A stretch of 35,664 bases of DNA, from the NCBI RefSeq assembly GCF_000003605.2, contig NW_003120933.1, forward strand, positions 203,295-238,958. The letters are read 5' to 3'. Below, one piece after another: positions 27,401-35,153 of the stretch; positions within the stretch are counted from its first letter, which is position 1; every line of letters begins with the position of its first letter. The stretch is from Saccoglossus kowalevskii (Eukaryota; Hemichordata; Enteropneusta; Harrimaniidae). The translations under genes were made by a program, and so were the position numbers. A model generated the notes under the pieces. It did not search any database and was not told the origin of the DNA. It worked only from the letters and a program-made list of their open reading frames with translations.

Positions 27401-30400
27401 GTTTACCGTAAACTGTTATTTAATTTTACAGTCTATGGACGAGAATGTGAGGTTTGTCAATCCATTGTTGAGCTGGCAACAATTCCTTAACCATCCACAT
27501 AACAACGGAAGAAAATCGAACAAACGGCAACGGGACCGCAGTATGCTGGTAAACCCCGTGACGAGTATTAACAGCGCCCTCATACGACAATAACGAGTCT
27601 GTCCCACTAGTTCTCGTCGTACGTTGGCGCTGTCCAAATTTGTTTCGTTTTCATTTTATTTTCAGTCCACAAGTGTAGACTCAAGGCGAACGTGGATCGA
27701 CTTTGTACGCCACCATGACAGAACGAATGGAAAGAAAGAGAAAAAGAAAGGAAGAGATCGCAGTAGTGTGGTAATTCTGATAATATAAATACATCATTTC
27801 GTTATGACCTGGGTTCTGTTTAAAACTTACAAAGTCGATAATGTGACGTCACCTTTTTTTTAGTTTCTAAATTATTTTAGACAGGGAAATTACTAAACAC
27901 TCACGTTTTCAAAATCTGAACACAAATATCGGGGTCCTCGAATTACGTGCAAGCAAACAATGTATTTTACACGGGTTCGGTACGTTGCTATGGGACCCAC
28001 ATCGAGCACGAGGTGTCGAGCAGATCACCGCACTTTAATTTTAAAGAGCATCATTTACCCTTCATAGCGTGACGACTGTAGCGCTCCAGAAGCGCCTCTA
28101 CCTTATTATCCTTAGCACGGATACCCTCATTTTTATTTGCATACTGTCACTCACTTTGTGTAACGTTTTGTCCAGAAGTAATATTCAATCACGCCCAGCT
28201 AGTAGTATACCTTCCGAAAGTATTCACTATCTCTCTTATTTACGCCTTGACTACGTGTTCGCATACAGCCCCGTGATTCAAACTCACGCCCAAAAATGCA
28301 ATGCCACATTTTACCACCTCACAATCAAAACATGACGTCGCTAATTATATATTATTAGAATGGTCCCCCAGGTCCAGCAGGTCCAGTCGGCCCTAGGGGT
28401 CCGCCGGGTCCACGTGGTGCAGAGATTACAAAAGAAGACATGATGATAGAGTTCAAGAAAATGGTAAAAGGTGAGATATATTGTATTTCGTATCTATACC
28501 AAAAAATAACACAATGTTTTATCTGTGATATATTGTATTTGTTGAAATACTATAACGCATCACCGGTCCCATGAGACTTTGTTAAACTAAACTTGCTACA
28601 ATGTCGTGCTACGAATTCATTGTTTTCGTACATAGTGGCTAACCGCACTGTAATATTTGTTTATGTGTATAGAGGCAGCAGAGAAGCGAGCTGAACGAAT
28701 CATTGCATCGCAGGTACGTCACATCCGGCTCAGCTATTTTTTTTCCATATTCAGTCTGAACGACGCACCTTCATTTGCATATTTTTAAACGTGGCGTTTC
28801 CATTGACGACATAACATTTTGCAACATAATCTACATCAATCAATGCTAAAGCTATGTGAACCACATATGTAGTTGATTGGAGACTGTCCCTAGCAGTGCA
28901 ACTGTCTAAAGTTAATGGCTTGTAAATTAAAAAGGGGTATTCAATCGTTGTGAATTTAATTAGGAAACATTGTCACAACAGGGCTGATGAATAACAACGT
29001 ACGGTAAAAACACAAATGCTCATGGGTAAACGCTTATTTGTATACAACGACACGCTACGACCGTCTGGCGCATGCGTAGGTGACGAATCCTCCGCTTTAA
29101 CTATATACTTCGGAATTTGTTGTTATTTTAACAAATATAGGCATGACTCATTTGCAATCAGTTTTTCTTACTGGATGCCTCCAATGAAGTGCTGATATTT
29201 CCGTCGATATTTGTGATTCGCTGTCACAGTCGCGGTTGTTTGTGACGAGAGTTGGGCCAAAATAAAAACAAAACAAAACAATTATATATATAAATATGCA
29301 AATGTAGGTATCAGACTGCATATTCAGCTTATGGACAATATTTTTTCTAGATCTAAAACACAGATAAAATAATATTCAATACTGTTCGGATCGAATAGTA
29401 GTACATTTCTTCCTTGAACAACATATTCTCACTAAATATTGCCATCCATAATTAAAAAGTAAATATTTATTTTGTAGTGTCCCGGATGCTTGAACCCAGT
29501 TGGAACCCAGAATGGAACACAAGTCAGCGCCCACTACGACTGGGATGACATCGAGGTCATACCACGTATTCCTGCAGCCTTTCATTGCAAACTTCAATCA
29601 AATGTCGACATTGCTCAGAAAAGTCTCCAAGAGGTTACTAACTTTCAAATTGTGAGTAAATGATTCACACACGGCTAAATAAACGAACAAATTACACACA
29701 CAATCAATGAATGGTCGGATTTTGTCACGTGATATGCAAATTTGTCTTTGCCGTAGCACTAATGATATCATGTGAATATGGTCGCACACTGAATAAGCAA
29801 TCACGCACAGAAAGCTAAAGAAGCTATACAGTAAAAGCGACCTTTGTTTTTTTTCTCTACAGCCATTCGCTGGTGGTGCGTTCAAGCGGGGTCAAGGGTT
29901 AGATATTAAATCAGGGCGATTTGTGGCGCCGAGGACGGCGATATACCAGTTTTCTGCCAATATGCATATTTTCCATCGTGTTCCCAAGAAAAACAAAGAG
30001 GGCAGGAAACTACGGAGTCGAGACAATGTTCGGGTGCTGATTTGCATAAACTCTCTCTGCCATAGGCACACGTAAGTACCAAAGGGGCCATATATAACAC
30101 ATGGTTTCATTTTATTCAAAATGTCCGATTGGCGGTCATTTCTCGCATTACTTGAATCATAGACCCTAAAAATCATGATTTTTAGCGTCTATGCTTGATT
30201 CCCTGTTGTTTTTTCTAATGAATGTAAATACATGCACAATAAAGAGTTCCCGTTTTCGAGATTACAGAGTTCCTTTTTTTATAAAGAAAACTGCAATATT
30301 TTTACCAAGTAAAATTATATTTATTTAAAGTTGTTATTCATTCATTTATTCAATAAATATAAATGAAATGCAGAAATATAGAGAATAGAGTATACTATGT

Positions 30401-32111
30401 TTTGCTAATTATTAAAATTAGTAATGATGTAAATACGAAATAACACGTTCTAGACAACTTGGTACATTACTAAATTTGCTTGTAGAAATCTGTTGTTTAT
30501 ATTTTTCCCCAAAAACGTAAGAATCTTACAATGTCGTAAACGGAAAGTTCTCGTCGTTGATTGATTGCAAAAGTATTCTTCTGCTTATGTGAACCATATC
30601 TTTGTCGTTGGGTAAAACCCATGGAGCGACACGTATGACGTCATATCTGCATTGCACACACCAATGTTTCTTTCCACTTTGTATCTGAAGTAAAACTTCA
30701 TATGGCCCAGAAACCACAGTATAAATCAATGATTGAATCGCATTAAACGGATTTAGAAAGACTGCAGATGTAAAGCTTAGATAGATGTTTTACAAACTTC
30801 AGTATACATTGCCTTATGAATTATTGGTGAACCTCTTTTTTCAGATCGCTAGAGTTTATCTCAGGACTGGAGAGCAACAGTCGGGTTTTTACGGTCAACG
30901 TAAATGGGCTTCTGCAATTAGAGGTATGCCGAACCTATCTTTGTATATCTTTGTATTATGCTATCCTATATTTGACGATGGGCGTTCTAGAATTTCCGTA
31001 GTCATATGCCGTAATCTGGTTGTTGCATGGTACACAAGTATATAATATAAGGTTATTACATAGGAAGCCCATGAACTATGATCAACTGCACGCAGTTGAG
31101 CGGGGGATGTGTGTATCGACAGACGAAAAGAATCAAAAATAAAATCTATAAAAAATACTAGCTTAAACAATATTAGTTGCTGTTTAAAATTTTGCCAAAG
31201 ACTTACTTTTATATTACCGGTATCACTAGAATAAATAAAAAAAAACTGCAAAAATTGACCCCATTTACGAATATTTAACGGTTGCCCGAAAGCACGGCAC
31301 AGTTAGAGGCGTGGCCTATTTAGAATGTGTCAACAACCAATCACAAGACTGGTTACGATCCAGTCAGTGAGCGAGGCTAACCGAGTCGTAAACTCGGTGC
31401 GATTCTTAACCAGTCGTAATATAGTCTCGCGTGAGTTGCGCGTCACAGAGCGCAGTGGGTGATTAAAGATGATAGATTACAGACACAGAAATTAGCAAGA
31501 ATGCCACTGTATTCAAAGCACAAAACGAACGCAATGCACGCTCTATGAATAAACAAGAACACTAGCAAAACAACACAAGACAACACTAAGCATTCATTTG
31601 ACAGACTTACCGATGGCTTATATTCTTAGAAATGTAAGCATGTATGACGATGAGAAGCTGCATTGTTCGAGTTATGAACATTAAATTATGTAAACATCGA
31701 GTTACCATAATGACCACGCCCATTTTGCGAAACCACATCGAAACTGTAACTTGATGTTCAATTAACAGTGAACAGAACTTCGAGTTACGGGCAACACACA
31801 TTTTTGTTTTTGTTGCACGTCCAGCTTTGGTAACTCTAACTTTAATTAATTGTTACCCGAACTTCGAGTTATGCCTAGCAATAAAGACCACACCCTTAGC
31901 AACCACGCTTATGTTGAAACCTCTGAAACCTCAGGACTCTAACTTGAAGTCCAACCCTACCGCATAACGATGTATTTTGTTTAAAATGTTCTTATTTTCG
32001 TATTTGTTTCAGGCTGAACAATATGCGTCGGTGTATATTGACAACAGCTGCAGCAGAGCAGTTTCGATACAAAGCGGTTCAGACTTCACAGGAATCATGA
32101 TCGGTGTCTGA
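10170..32111 (+). CDS. C1QTNF12/ERFE-like: Adipolin/erythroferrone-like secreted C1q-domain protein, nine exons
   Basis: Join 10170-10343, 27432-27548, 27666-27770, 28359-28470, 28673-28713, 29478-29651, 29863-30071, 30845-30923, 32013-32111. All introns are GT-AG, and the frame is continuous for 369 residues plus TGA. Order of parts: signal peptide (about 1-19), acidic segment, two related basic segments (about 59-132), Gly-X-Y stretch (133-152), helical linker (153-183), Cys-Pro-Gly-Cys and acidic segment, then C1q head from AAFHCKL to [10 protein letters not shown]. Family hallmarks include [43 protein letters not shown] and [10 protein letters not shown]. The C1QTNF12 (adipolin) and ERFE (erythroferrone) family consists of secreted oligomeric regulators of metabolism or iron in vertebrates. 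An invertebrate copy may precede that split, so I do not assign it to either. Vertebrate members are about 300-355 residues; the extra length comes mainly from the doubled basic exon. Transcript structure is inferred from sequence. Confidence 0.85.
11399..11719 (-). CDS. Uncertain reverse-strand open frame with a cysteine-containing domain-like pattern
   Basis: Open for 106 codons from the codon after a TAA (+ strand TTA 11720-11722) to the stop at 11399; the first ATG is at 11665. The frame contains [15 protein letters not shown], then [16 protein letters not shown], a WSC pair of aromatic and cysteine residues, and VCGNSGG near the end. This spacing of A..A....FAL, C and C-x-x-GG resembles small extracellular cysteine-containing domains that are common in marine invertebrates, but I cannot name the family. 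No strong splice acceptor was found just upstream. It may be an exon of a nested gene, a decayed fragment, or chance. Confidence 0.25.
   Translation of the reverse strand, partial: TTKYWFICGKIGTLSDGNMEGATRLARDFRIQYFALKVSSWSCASWFSTTEQPGDVETLADAVAYADTSEFRQRRSYVCGNSGGIVKNTTNTLTRANCYYALRQSR
13978..14055. repeat. 26-bp tandem repeat, three units
   Basis: Three exact-length units of AATTAATATTAC.AAATATATTCGAT, at 13978-14003, 14004-14029 and 14030-14055, with one to three substitutions between them. Very AT-rich; no function suggested. Confidence 0.9.
15300..15836. mobile_element. Diverged relative of the 778-bp TTAA element
   Basis: The right end reads GTAGTCTACC followed by TTAA at 15837-15840, like the end of the element at 22452-23229. 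Matching internal words in the same order include GATGGTTGTATTTTA, ATGGC..AGATC..TACCA..TCTCAAA and a GTTATG/GTCATG..GATTTATGAC block close to the right end. The left border is uncertain. An AT-palindromic stretch (about 15527-15560) lies inside. Confidence 0.5.
16566..16614. repeat. TA dinucleotide microsatellite at an assembly gap
   Basis: About 24 TA repeats that run directly into unknown bases, so the true length cannot be read. The gap is probably caused by this repeat. Confidence 0.95.
16615..16701. other. Assembly gap, 87 unknown bases
   Basis: A run of N. Frames drawn across it are artefacts. Its length may be only nominal. Confidence 0.99.
16822..17098. repeat. Dispersed repeat, family G copy 2 (277 bp)
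   Basis: Same length as the copy at 2584-2860, with scattered substitutions and the same ends (TGCCGCAAAAA to a GATT). It lies 120 bp after the N gap, inside intron 1, in the same orientation as the first copy. Confidence 0.75.
17925..18185. repeat. Degenerate minisatellite around GTACGTATTCCA
   Basis: The word TACGTATT or GTACGTATTCCA recurs near 17933, 18053, 18094, 18126 and, decayed, 18165. It alternates with AGGAGCCCC or GAGCCCCTCCCAT blocks. Spacing is irregular (about 30-60 bp), so this is an old, decayed tandem array. Confidence 0.6.
19096..19218 (+). mobile_element. Decayed TTAA-type element, family B, copy 2
   Basis: Contains TCGTCGCGCGGCGCGTGTTC, AATTTTGTGCAAACAAACAA and GCATTTTATGCGCGTTATAC, in the order of the copy at 21723. 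Both TTAA flanks and the outermost terminal bases are lost, so the borders are approximate. Confidence 0.55.
20095..20220 (-). mobile_element. TTAA-flanked inverted-repeat element, family C, copy 1
   Basis: A 126-bp element between TTAA at 20091-20094 and 20221-20224. The ends are AGCGGGGGAGTCGTCACC and GGTGACGACCCTGCCGCT. The interior has TGTTTACAAACAAGCGTCTA followed by CCCATAAGCCCATGG, the reverse of family C copy 2. The terminal repeat resembles families A and B except that the GTCGTCGCG core is GTCGTCACC. Confidence 0.87.
20787..20943 (+). mobile_element. TTAA-flanked inverted-repeat element, family C, copy 2
   Basis: A 157-bp element between TTAA at 20783-20786 and 20944-20947. The ends are AGCGGATGGGTCGTCACC and GGTGTCGACTCCCCCTGCT. 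The interior has GGCTCATGGGTAGACGCTTG, TTGTAAACAACGACACGCTA and CGCATGCGCAGG. It lies only 563 bp from copy 1 and in the opposite orientation. Confidence 0.87.
21090..21275. repeat. Degenerate ACCACAATG-type short tandem repeat
   Basis: Irregular copies of a unit of about 20-25 bp built from GATATACCACAATGAGCACC variants (near 21105, 21128, 21176, 21240). Divergence is high and borders are approximate. Confidence 0.5.
21405..21437. repeat. (GTT)11 microsatellite
   Basis: Eleven perfect GTT units within intron 1. The polycysteine frame it creates on the + strand is an artefact. Confidence 0.95.
21723..21847 (+). mobile_element. TTAA-flanked inverted-repeat element, family B, copy 3
   Basis: A 125-bp element between TTAA at 21719-21722 and 21848-21851. 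The ends are AGCGCGGTGGTCGTCGCG and TACGACGACTGCCGCCGT. The interior has ATGTATTTTACACGCGTTG and ATACGTCGCTATGAGTCCCA. It is the best preserved family B copy. Confidence 0.88.
22452..23229. mobile_element. 778-bp TTAA-flanked inverted-repeat element (family D)
   Basis: The left end GGTAGAAGCCTA and the right end TAGGCTTCTACC are perfect 12-bp inverted copies, flanked by TTAA at 22448-22451 and 23230-23233. The terminal repeat is unrelated to that of families A-C. The interior is AT-rich, with a 14-base A run near 22968, and has no frame of useful length, so it is non-autonomous. A diverged relative ends at 15836. Confidence 0.88.
27432..27548 (+). CDS. C1QTNF12/ERFE-like: Exon 2a: basic linker segment, first of two related exons
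   Basis: 39 codons, phase 0 at both ends, between a TTTTACAG acceptor and a GTAAAC donor. It encodes [13 protein letters not shown], then [20 protein letters not shown] and RDRSML. The pattern W..F followed by a cluster of K and R corresponds to the segment just before the collagen-like stretch in vertebrate ERFE/adipolin, where prohormone-type cleavage is known. The basic cluster here is dense, but no perfect R-x-K/R-R furin site is present. It shares W..F, H, NG[RK]K, K and RDRS with exon 2b. Confidence 0.8.
27571..27633. promoter_or_regulatory. Hairpin inside the 117-bp intron between exons 2a and 2b
   Basis: ACAGCGCC (27571-27578) pairs with GGCGCTGT (27626-27633), and TACGAC (27583-27588) pairs with GTCGTA (27616-27621). 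A symmetric 4-by-4 internal loop separates the two stems, and the apical loop is 27 nt. In the transcript this would bring the donor of exon 2a close to the acceptor of exon 2b. A role in splice choice is inference only; it could also be a decayed inverted-repeat element. Confidence 0.55.
27666..27770 (+). CDS. C1QTNF12/ERFE-like: Exon 2b: basic linker segment, second of two related exons
   Basis: 35 codons, phase 0 at both ends, between a pyrimidine-rich TTTTATTTTCAG acceptor and a GTAATT donor. It encodes STSVDSRR, then [16 protein letters not shown] and [11 protein letters not shown]. It is the closer of the two exons to the vertebrate family pattern (a tryptophan, F-V-R, then NGKK). Similarity to exon 2a covers its C-terminal 26 residues, and the identical RDRS near the end fixes the alignment. 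Either exon can be joined to exon 1 and exon 3 in frame. Confidence 0.82.
27905..28034 (+). mobile_element. Decayed TTAA-type element, family B, copy 4
   Basis: The right end reads TCACCGCACT followed by TTAA (28035-28038). The interior has TGCAAGCAAACAATGTATTT, TACACGGGTTCGGTACGTTG and CTATGGGACCCACATCGA, parallel to the copy at 21723. The left terminus has decayed, so its border is approximate. The element sits in the intron between exons 2b and 3. Confidence 0.65.
28359..28470 (+). CDS. C1QTNF12/ERFE-like: Exon 3: collagen-like stretch and helical linker
   Basis: Starts in phase 0 after ATTATTAG with N, then [19 protein letters not shown], six Gly-X-Y triplets plus a final G, followed by [17 protein letters not shown]. 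The short Gly-X-Y run is typical of the family, which relies on the C1q head for trimer formation. The exon ends after the first base of a codon, before GTGAGA. The amphipathic tail likely continues as a short helix or coiled coil into exon 4. Confidence 0.92.
28673..28713 (+). CDS. C1QTNF12/ERFE-like: Exon 4: short helical linker
   Basis: 41 bp, starting two bases into a codon (completing Glu) and encoding [13 protein letters not shown] before GTACGT. The composition is strongly helical. It is too short to be found as an open frame. The acceptor TGTGTATAG is modest, but phase agreement on both sides supports the exon. Confidence 0.85.
28931..29096 (+). mobile_element. TTAA-type element, family C, copy 3
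   Basis: The right part matches family C copy 2: GCTCATGGGTAAACGCTTAT, TACAACGACACGCTACGACC, GGCGCATGCGTAGGTGACGA and an end CCTCCGCT before TTAA (29097-29100). The left half is diverged. A TTAA at 28927-28930 is a possible left flank. It lies in the intron between exons 4 and 5. Confidence 0.65.
29478..29651 (+). CDS. C1QTNF12/ERFE-like: Exon 5: CPGC segment and start of the C1q domain
   Basis: 58 codons, phase 0 to phase 0, between TATTTTGTAG and GTGAGT. It begins CPGC, a likely disulfide or inter-subunit cysteine pair, followed by an N-G-T glycosylation sequon and an acidic segment DWDDIE. It then enters the C1q domain at AAFHCKL and ends LQEVTNFQI. Confidence 0.9.
29863..30071 (+). CDS. 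C1QTNF12/ERFE-like: Exon 6: C1q domain, central strands
   Basis: Starts after a pyrimidine tract ending CTCTACAG. It encodes [37 protein letters not shown], a basic loop ([12 protein letters not shown]), and [15 protein letters not shown]. These are conserved strands of the C1q fold, and the LICI.S.C motif is diagnostic of the adipolin/erythroferrone branch. It ends after two bases of a Thr codon, before GTAAGT. Confidence 0.93.
30845..30923 (+). CDS. C1QTNF12/ERFE-like: Exon 7: C1q domain, 79-bp exon
   Basis: One base completes Thr, then [20 protein letters not shown] and GLLQLE, between TTTTTTCAG and GTATGC. The correct frame differs from the long open frame covering this position, so the exon is visible only by splice phase. 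SLE.I.GLESNSR.FT..VNG.L.L matches the family closely. Confidence 0.9.
31347..31415. other. Nested inverted repeat in intron 7
   Basis: GACTGGTTA (31347-31355) pairs with TAACCAGTC (31407-31415). Inside it, ACCGAG (31380-31385) pairs with CTCGGT (31393-31398). It could be a decayed inverted-repeat element. No other copy was noticed in the window. Confidence 0.5.
31697..31907. repeat. Two diverged copies of a repeat about 166 bp apart in intron 7
   Basis: TCGAGTTACCATAATGACCA plus CGCCC near 31698 corresponds to TCGAGTTATGCC..AATAAAGACCACACCC near 31864. Each is followed by a TAACTTGA.GT.CAA block. GAACTTCGAGTTA also recurs at 31775 and 31859. It appears to be an old tandem duplication. Confidence 0.5.
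32013..32111 (+). CDS. C1QTNF12/ERFE-like: Exon 8 (last): C1q C-terminus and stop
   Basis: Starts in phase 0 after TTTGTTTCAG and encodes [18 protein letters not shown], then [14 protein letters not shown] and TGA at 32109-32111. S.F.G...G at the very end is the standard C1q terminal strand, so the protein ends at the expected place. No canonical AATAAA was seen in the first several hundred bases after the stop; the poly(A) site is unknown. Confidence 0.93.
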   Translation, partial: AEQYASVYIDNSCSRAVSIQSGSDFTGIMIGV

Positions 32112-33179
32112 ATCAGCCAACACATGAGGGCGCTGTTACTCACCTACCTTCCAGTGGACTTGAACCAGTCCGGCGACAATTTTGTTTGTTTGTTCGCCGC
32201 TAAATATACTCTTGCACACTCTGAAGATCATATGTTAGTTATTTGGAGCAGTTAAATACCATCCAAAAAAAACCCAGCAGTGTGAAGACAGTAACTGTAC
32301 TTGTCGAAATCATCATGACATCATGTCTGACGTCACCAATGACTGTTCGTCATGAATATTTATGTAAAACCTATTATTTTCAGGTTGATATCGGTATTAG
32401 TATAGTCAATCAAAATAACGTTACCTCGTGAAACGCTCGTCACCCGCATGTTTACAGTTGTTAAGTTTGAACTCAGGATCATATTTTTGTGACTATTAAG
32501 TTTTTGAATTTTTTTTTACTATTTTAATTATATCCAGTCTTAATTATATTGTATATAAATTATAAACCTCTTGAAAGTTGAAATAACATTTAAAAGATAA
32601 TTGTTGTTATTTTAGATACATATTCGATGTTTTTCTATAGTTCATATAATATACGTAGGACATAAGTTATTCACATTTAGCGTCTTTACTTTTAAGAAAT
32701 ATTTGACGTTTTGTATATATTATGTTCCTATATTGCCCATAATACATTGCGACTGGGTGTTATTTTAGATACTTCCGGAAAGGAGAATGACATTTCATGA
32801 TGAATGGGGACAGCAAACAAAGGATCCTCGTTTTGGTGTCAAGAAATCATGCTCGTGACACAAAGTCACGTCACGTGAAAACTGAGTTTAAACGTTAAAA
32901 CCAATCATTGCCGTTCAAAGTCTTGGTTCTCGTCCATATGTTTAGTAAATTCAATCCGGAACGAGGTAACCACACCCACCCTCCCCTTGATGATTTATGC
33001 TCAATTAGGTGACGTTATTTTCAAATGTATGAAAAGTGGTTAATTTGGAGAAAGGTCGATTCCCGGACGAGAAGATGACAACTGTCTTACCTGTATATAA
33101 ATGAGCAAGTCTCAATGGGAATAGAGATTCATTGAATGGTTTCATAGATCGTACACGCAAATGTTCACTGAAATCTCGT

Positions 33180-33360
33180 TAAGAACGGGGAAGTCACGAG
33201 AGTTGTGTTTGCCCTTCAAATAATGATCCGACCTTTCCCGTCACAGTGCCCATTGTTTCAATGACCTATATAACCTTAGTATGACGCAATGACGGGAGCA
33301 AATGGAAATTATATGAGGAAAACTCAAGTTTTGTGGCTTTCAACAAAATCCCAGCAGTCG
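33180..33360. repeat. Diverged dispersed repeat, family F copy 2
   Basis: Counterpart of 1742-1915, with CACGAGAGTTGTGTTTG, CCCTTCAAATAAT, GCCCATTGTTTC and CTATATAACCTTAGTAT in the same order. Borders are approximate. Confidence 0.4.
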
Positions 33361-33687
33361 TTGCATCTACTGTCTATCGTATTAAACGTTGTCTGAGTAG
33401 ATTGCTTAATTAATGACAATCTATATAACTGTTTTCTAGTTTAGCAAACATGACAACATATAGCAATATATGCAGTACTATCATGTTATTAAAATTGCCT
33501 GTCATTATATCACCAGACCCATTTAAAGATCAGCTACAGGTAGTGTGACGTTAGACAGTGTATTTTATTTCTAAAAAATCGATCAATGTGGATTTAAATG
33601 TAGTGGCGAAATTAAAATCTTGTTAAACATTTGGATTTCAAGACGTTCGAAGCTAAATAACAAGCGGCAAATGAATCTGTACCATTG

Positions 33688-33820
33688 GTAAACGAGGCTA
33701 TATCAATGTGAACGAGGCTGAACTAAAGGCGAACGAGGATATAACAATGGCGAACGATGCTGTACCAATGGTGAACTAGACTGTATCAATTGCGAACGAG
33801 GTTATACCAATGACGAACTA
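33688..33820. repeat. 21-bp tandem repeat, about six units
   Basis: Successive units of the form GCGAACGAGGCTATACCAATG, with substitutions (for example GTGAAC, GATGCTGTACC) and one 20-bp unit. The unit length is a multiple of three, but stop codons occur and no gene frame is supported. Confidence 0.85.
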
Positions 33821-35153
33821 TTTTAACCATACTGTAATAGAACTATACTACACGGAAAGGTTGGACACTGGTCATTATCGACAACGACACTCGGATGAAA
33901 ACATTGCACACCAAAATAATACTAGTGGGATTCTCGAATGTTCATAGTTTATAAAACAATCCCAATTTAAAAAACAAAAACAAAAAAACAAAACAAAACG
34001 GGTATAATGGCTACTCTGTGCATTTGCATGGTTTAAAACTACTCGCTGTTAAACTCAGAAAGTGGGCGTTACACAAGGGTCAACGGGCACTAAAATGTAA
34101 CTTTTCAGGTTTTCAGAACTCAATTACTGAATCAAGCGACTCTGACCGAATTGAAAGTTCAGACTTGTATCCTGTCACGAGCATGCACAAGATTTGCAAG
34201 TGATCGTGGAACTACACAGTAACGTTTTTTCTGTAAAAAAATATATTAAAACGGGAATTATTGATTCGAGTTAAGTACTCATTAACATGAGATTTATTCA
34301 AGCGATTCGAATATTCTATATCGTTGTAAATATAAGCAGAAAGATTGCATGTGTGTTCGGCAAAGAAGTTATGTGTAAAGGGACATCAGCTTATCATGAC
34401 AATAGACACCTTATTTGCGAATGGTAAGGCCCACTCACTGTCTAATTCGATTCACCAGTCTGTTATTCGTACCTTTAAGACGGCGTCTAGTCAGGGGAAC
34501 AGTAGATGCAACGACGTTAGAGAAAACTCTCGCTTCAAACTAAATCTCGGCGGTCAAATATGAATAGAATTAATATTGTACGAAGGTTTGACTGATCCCA
34601 AATAAGTTAGTGCTTATAGGATCAGATCATGGCTTCATCTATGGAATTTAACGTGCATTGTAGAATTTACCGAATATGAATGCAGCTTATACAAGTCAAT
34701 TCCCCAACGTGTACAATCAACAAATTAAATGACATCATAAACGAATTTGATCGGTGCCCAAACGAACATATTATCCTGTCAACGTCTGTGTAAGACGCCT
34801 CAAGTGTTGACAGTTGTTCGTACCTTTGTTTGAATGTAAGCCGTTACAGGGAATATAAATCAACATTTTCAATTTATTATTTACATAAAGTGTGTCGCAT
34901 TTGTATAGTTCAGTTGACCTCAAAATAAATATAGTTGTTGAAAGGCAATCATGAAAGTTTCATTAAATACATACATTGACGTCGATCGCGTTGAGTCAAG
35001 TAATTACATATGTCACCAACACGATATCTTGTACATATTCTATCTTGTACATTTCAGTACGATCTATATTCGTTAACGATTTAAAAAAATATATTTGACC
35101 CTGAAGCAATTCTGGCAATATCCCGGATCGACCTTGAGCGTTATGGAGACTGA

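Larger units (their letters stand above)
10344..27431. other. Intron 1, about 17.1 kb, rich in transposon relics
   Basis: Spans from the GTAAGT donor to a TTTTACAG acceptor. It holds family B and C TTAA-flanked elements, a 778-bp TTAA element and a diverged relative, the 277-bp repeat copy, several tandem repeats and the N gap. An additional small exon in this interval cannot be excluded, but exon 1 and exon 2a are both phase 0 and join directly. No other stretch was recognised as coding with confidence. Confidence 0.65.
32112..35150. other. 3' flank and intergenic region
   Basis: AT-rich, with no recognised gene. It contains the 3' untranslated region of the C1q gene (end unknown), a diverged repeat near 33180 and the 21-bp tandem array at 33688. 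Confidence 0.5.

Noticed and set aside
30785-31045. 86-codon + strand frame covering exon 7
   Set aside because: It is in the wrong frame. The splice phase from exon 6 requires a different frame, which gives a clear C1q sequence.
31339-31450. tRNA-like or tRNA-derived SINE
   Set aside because: Hairpins are present, but there are no A-box and B-box promoter elements and no cloverleaf.
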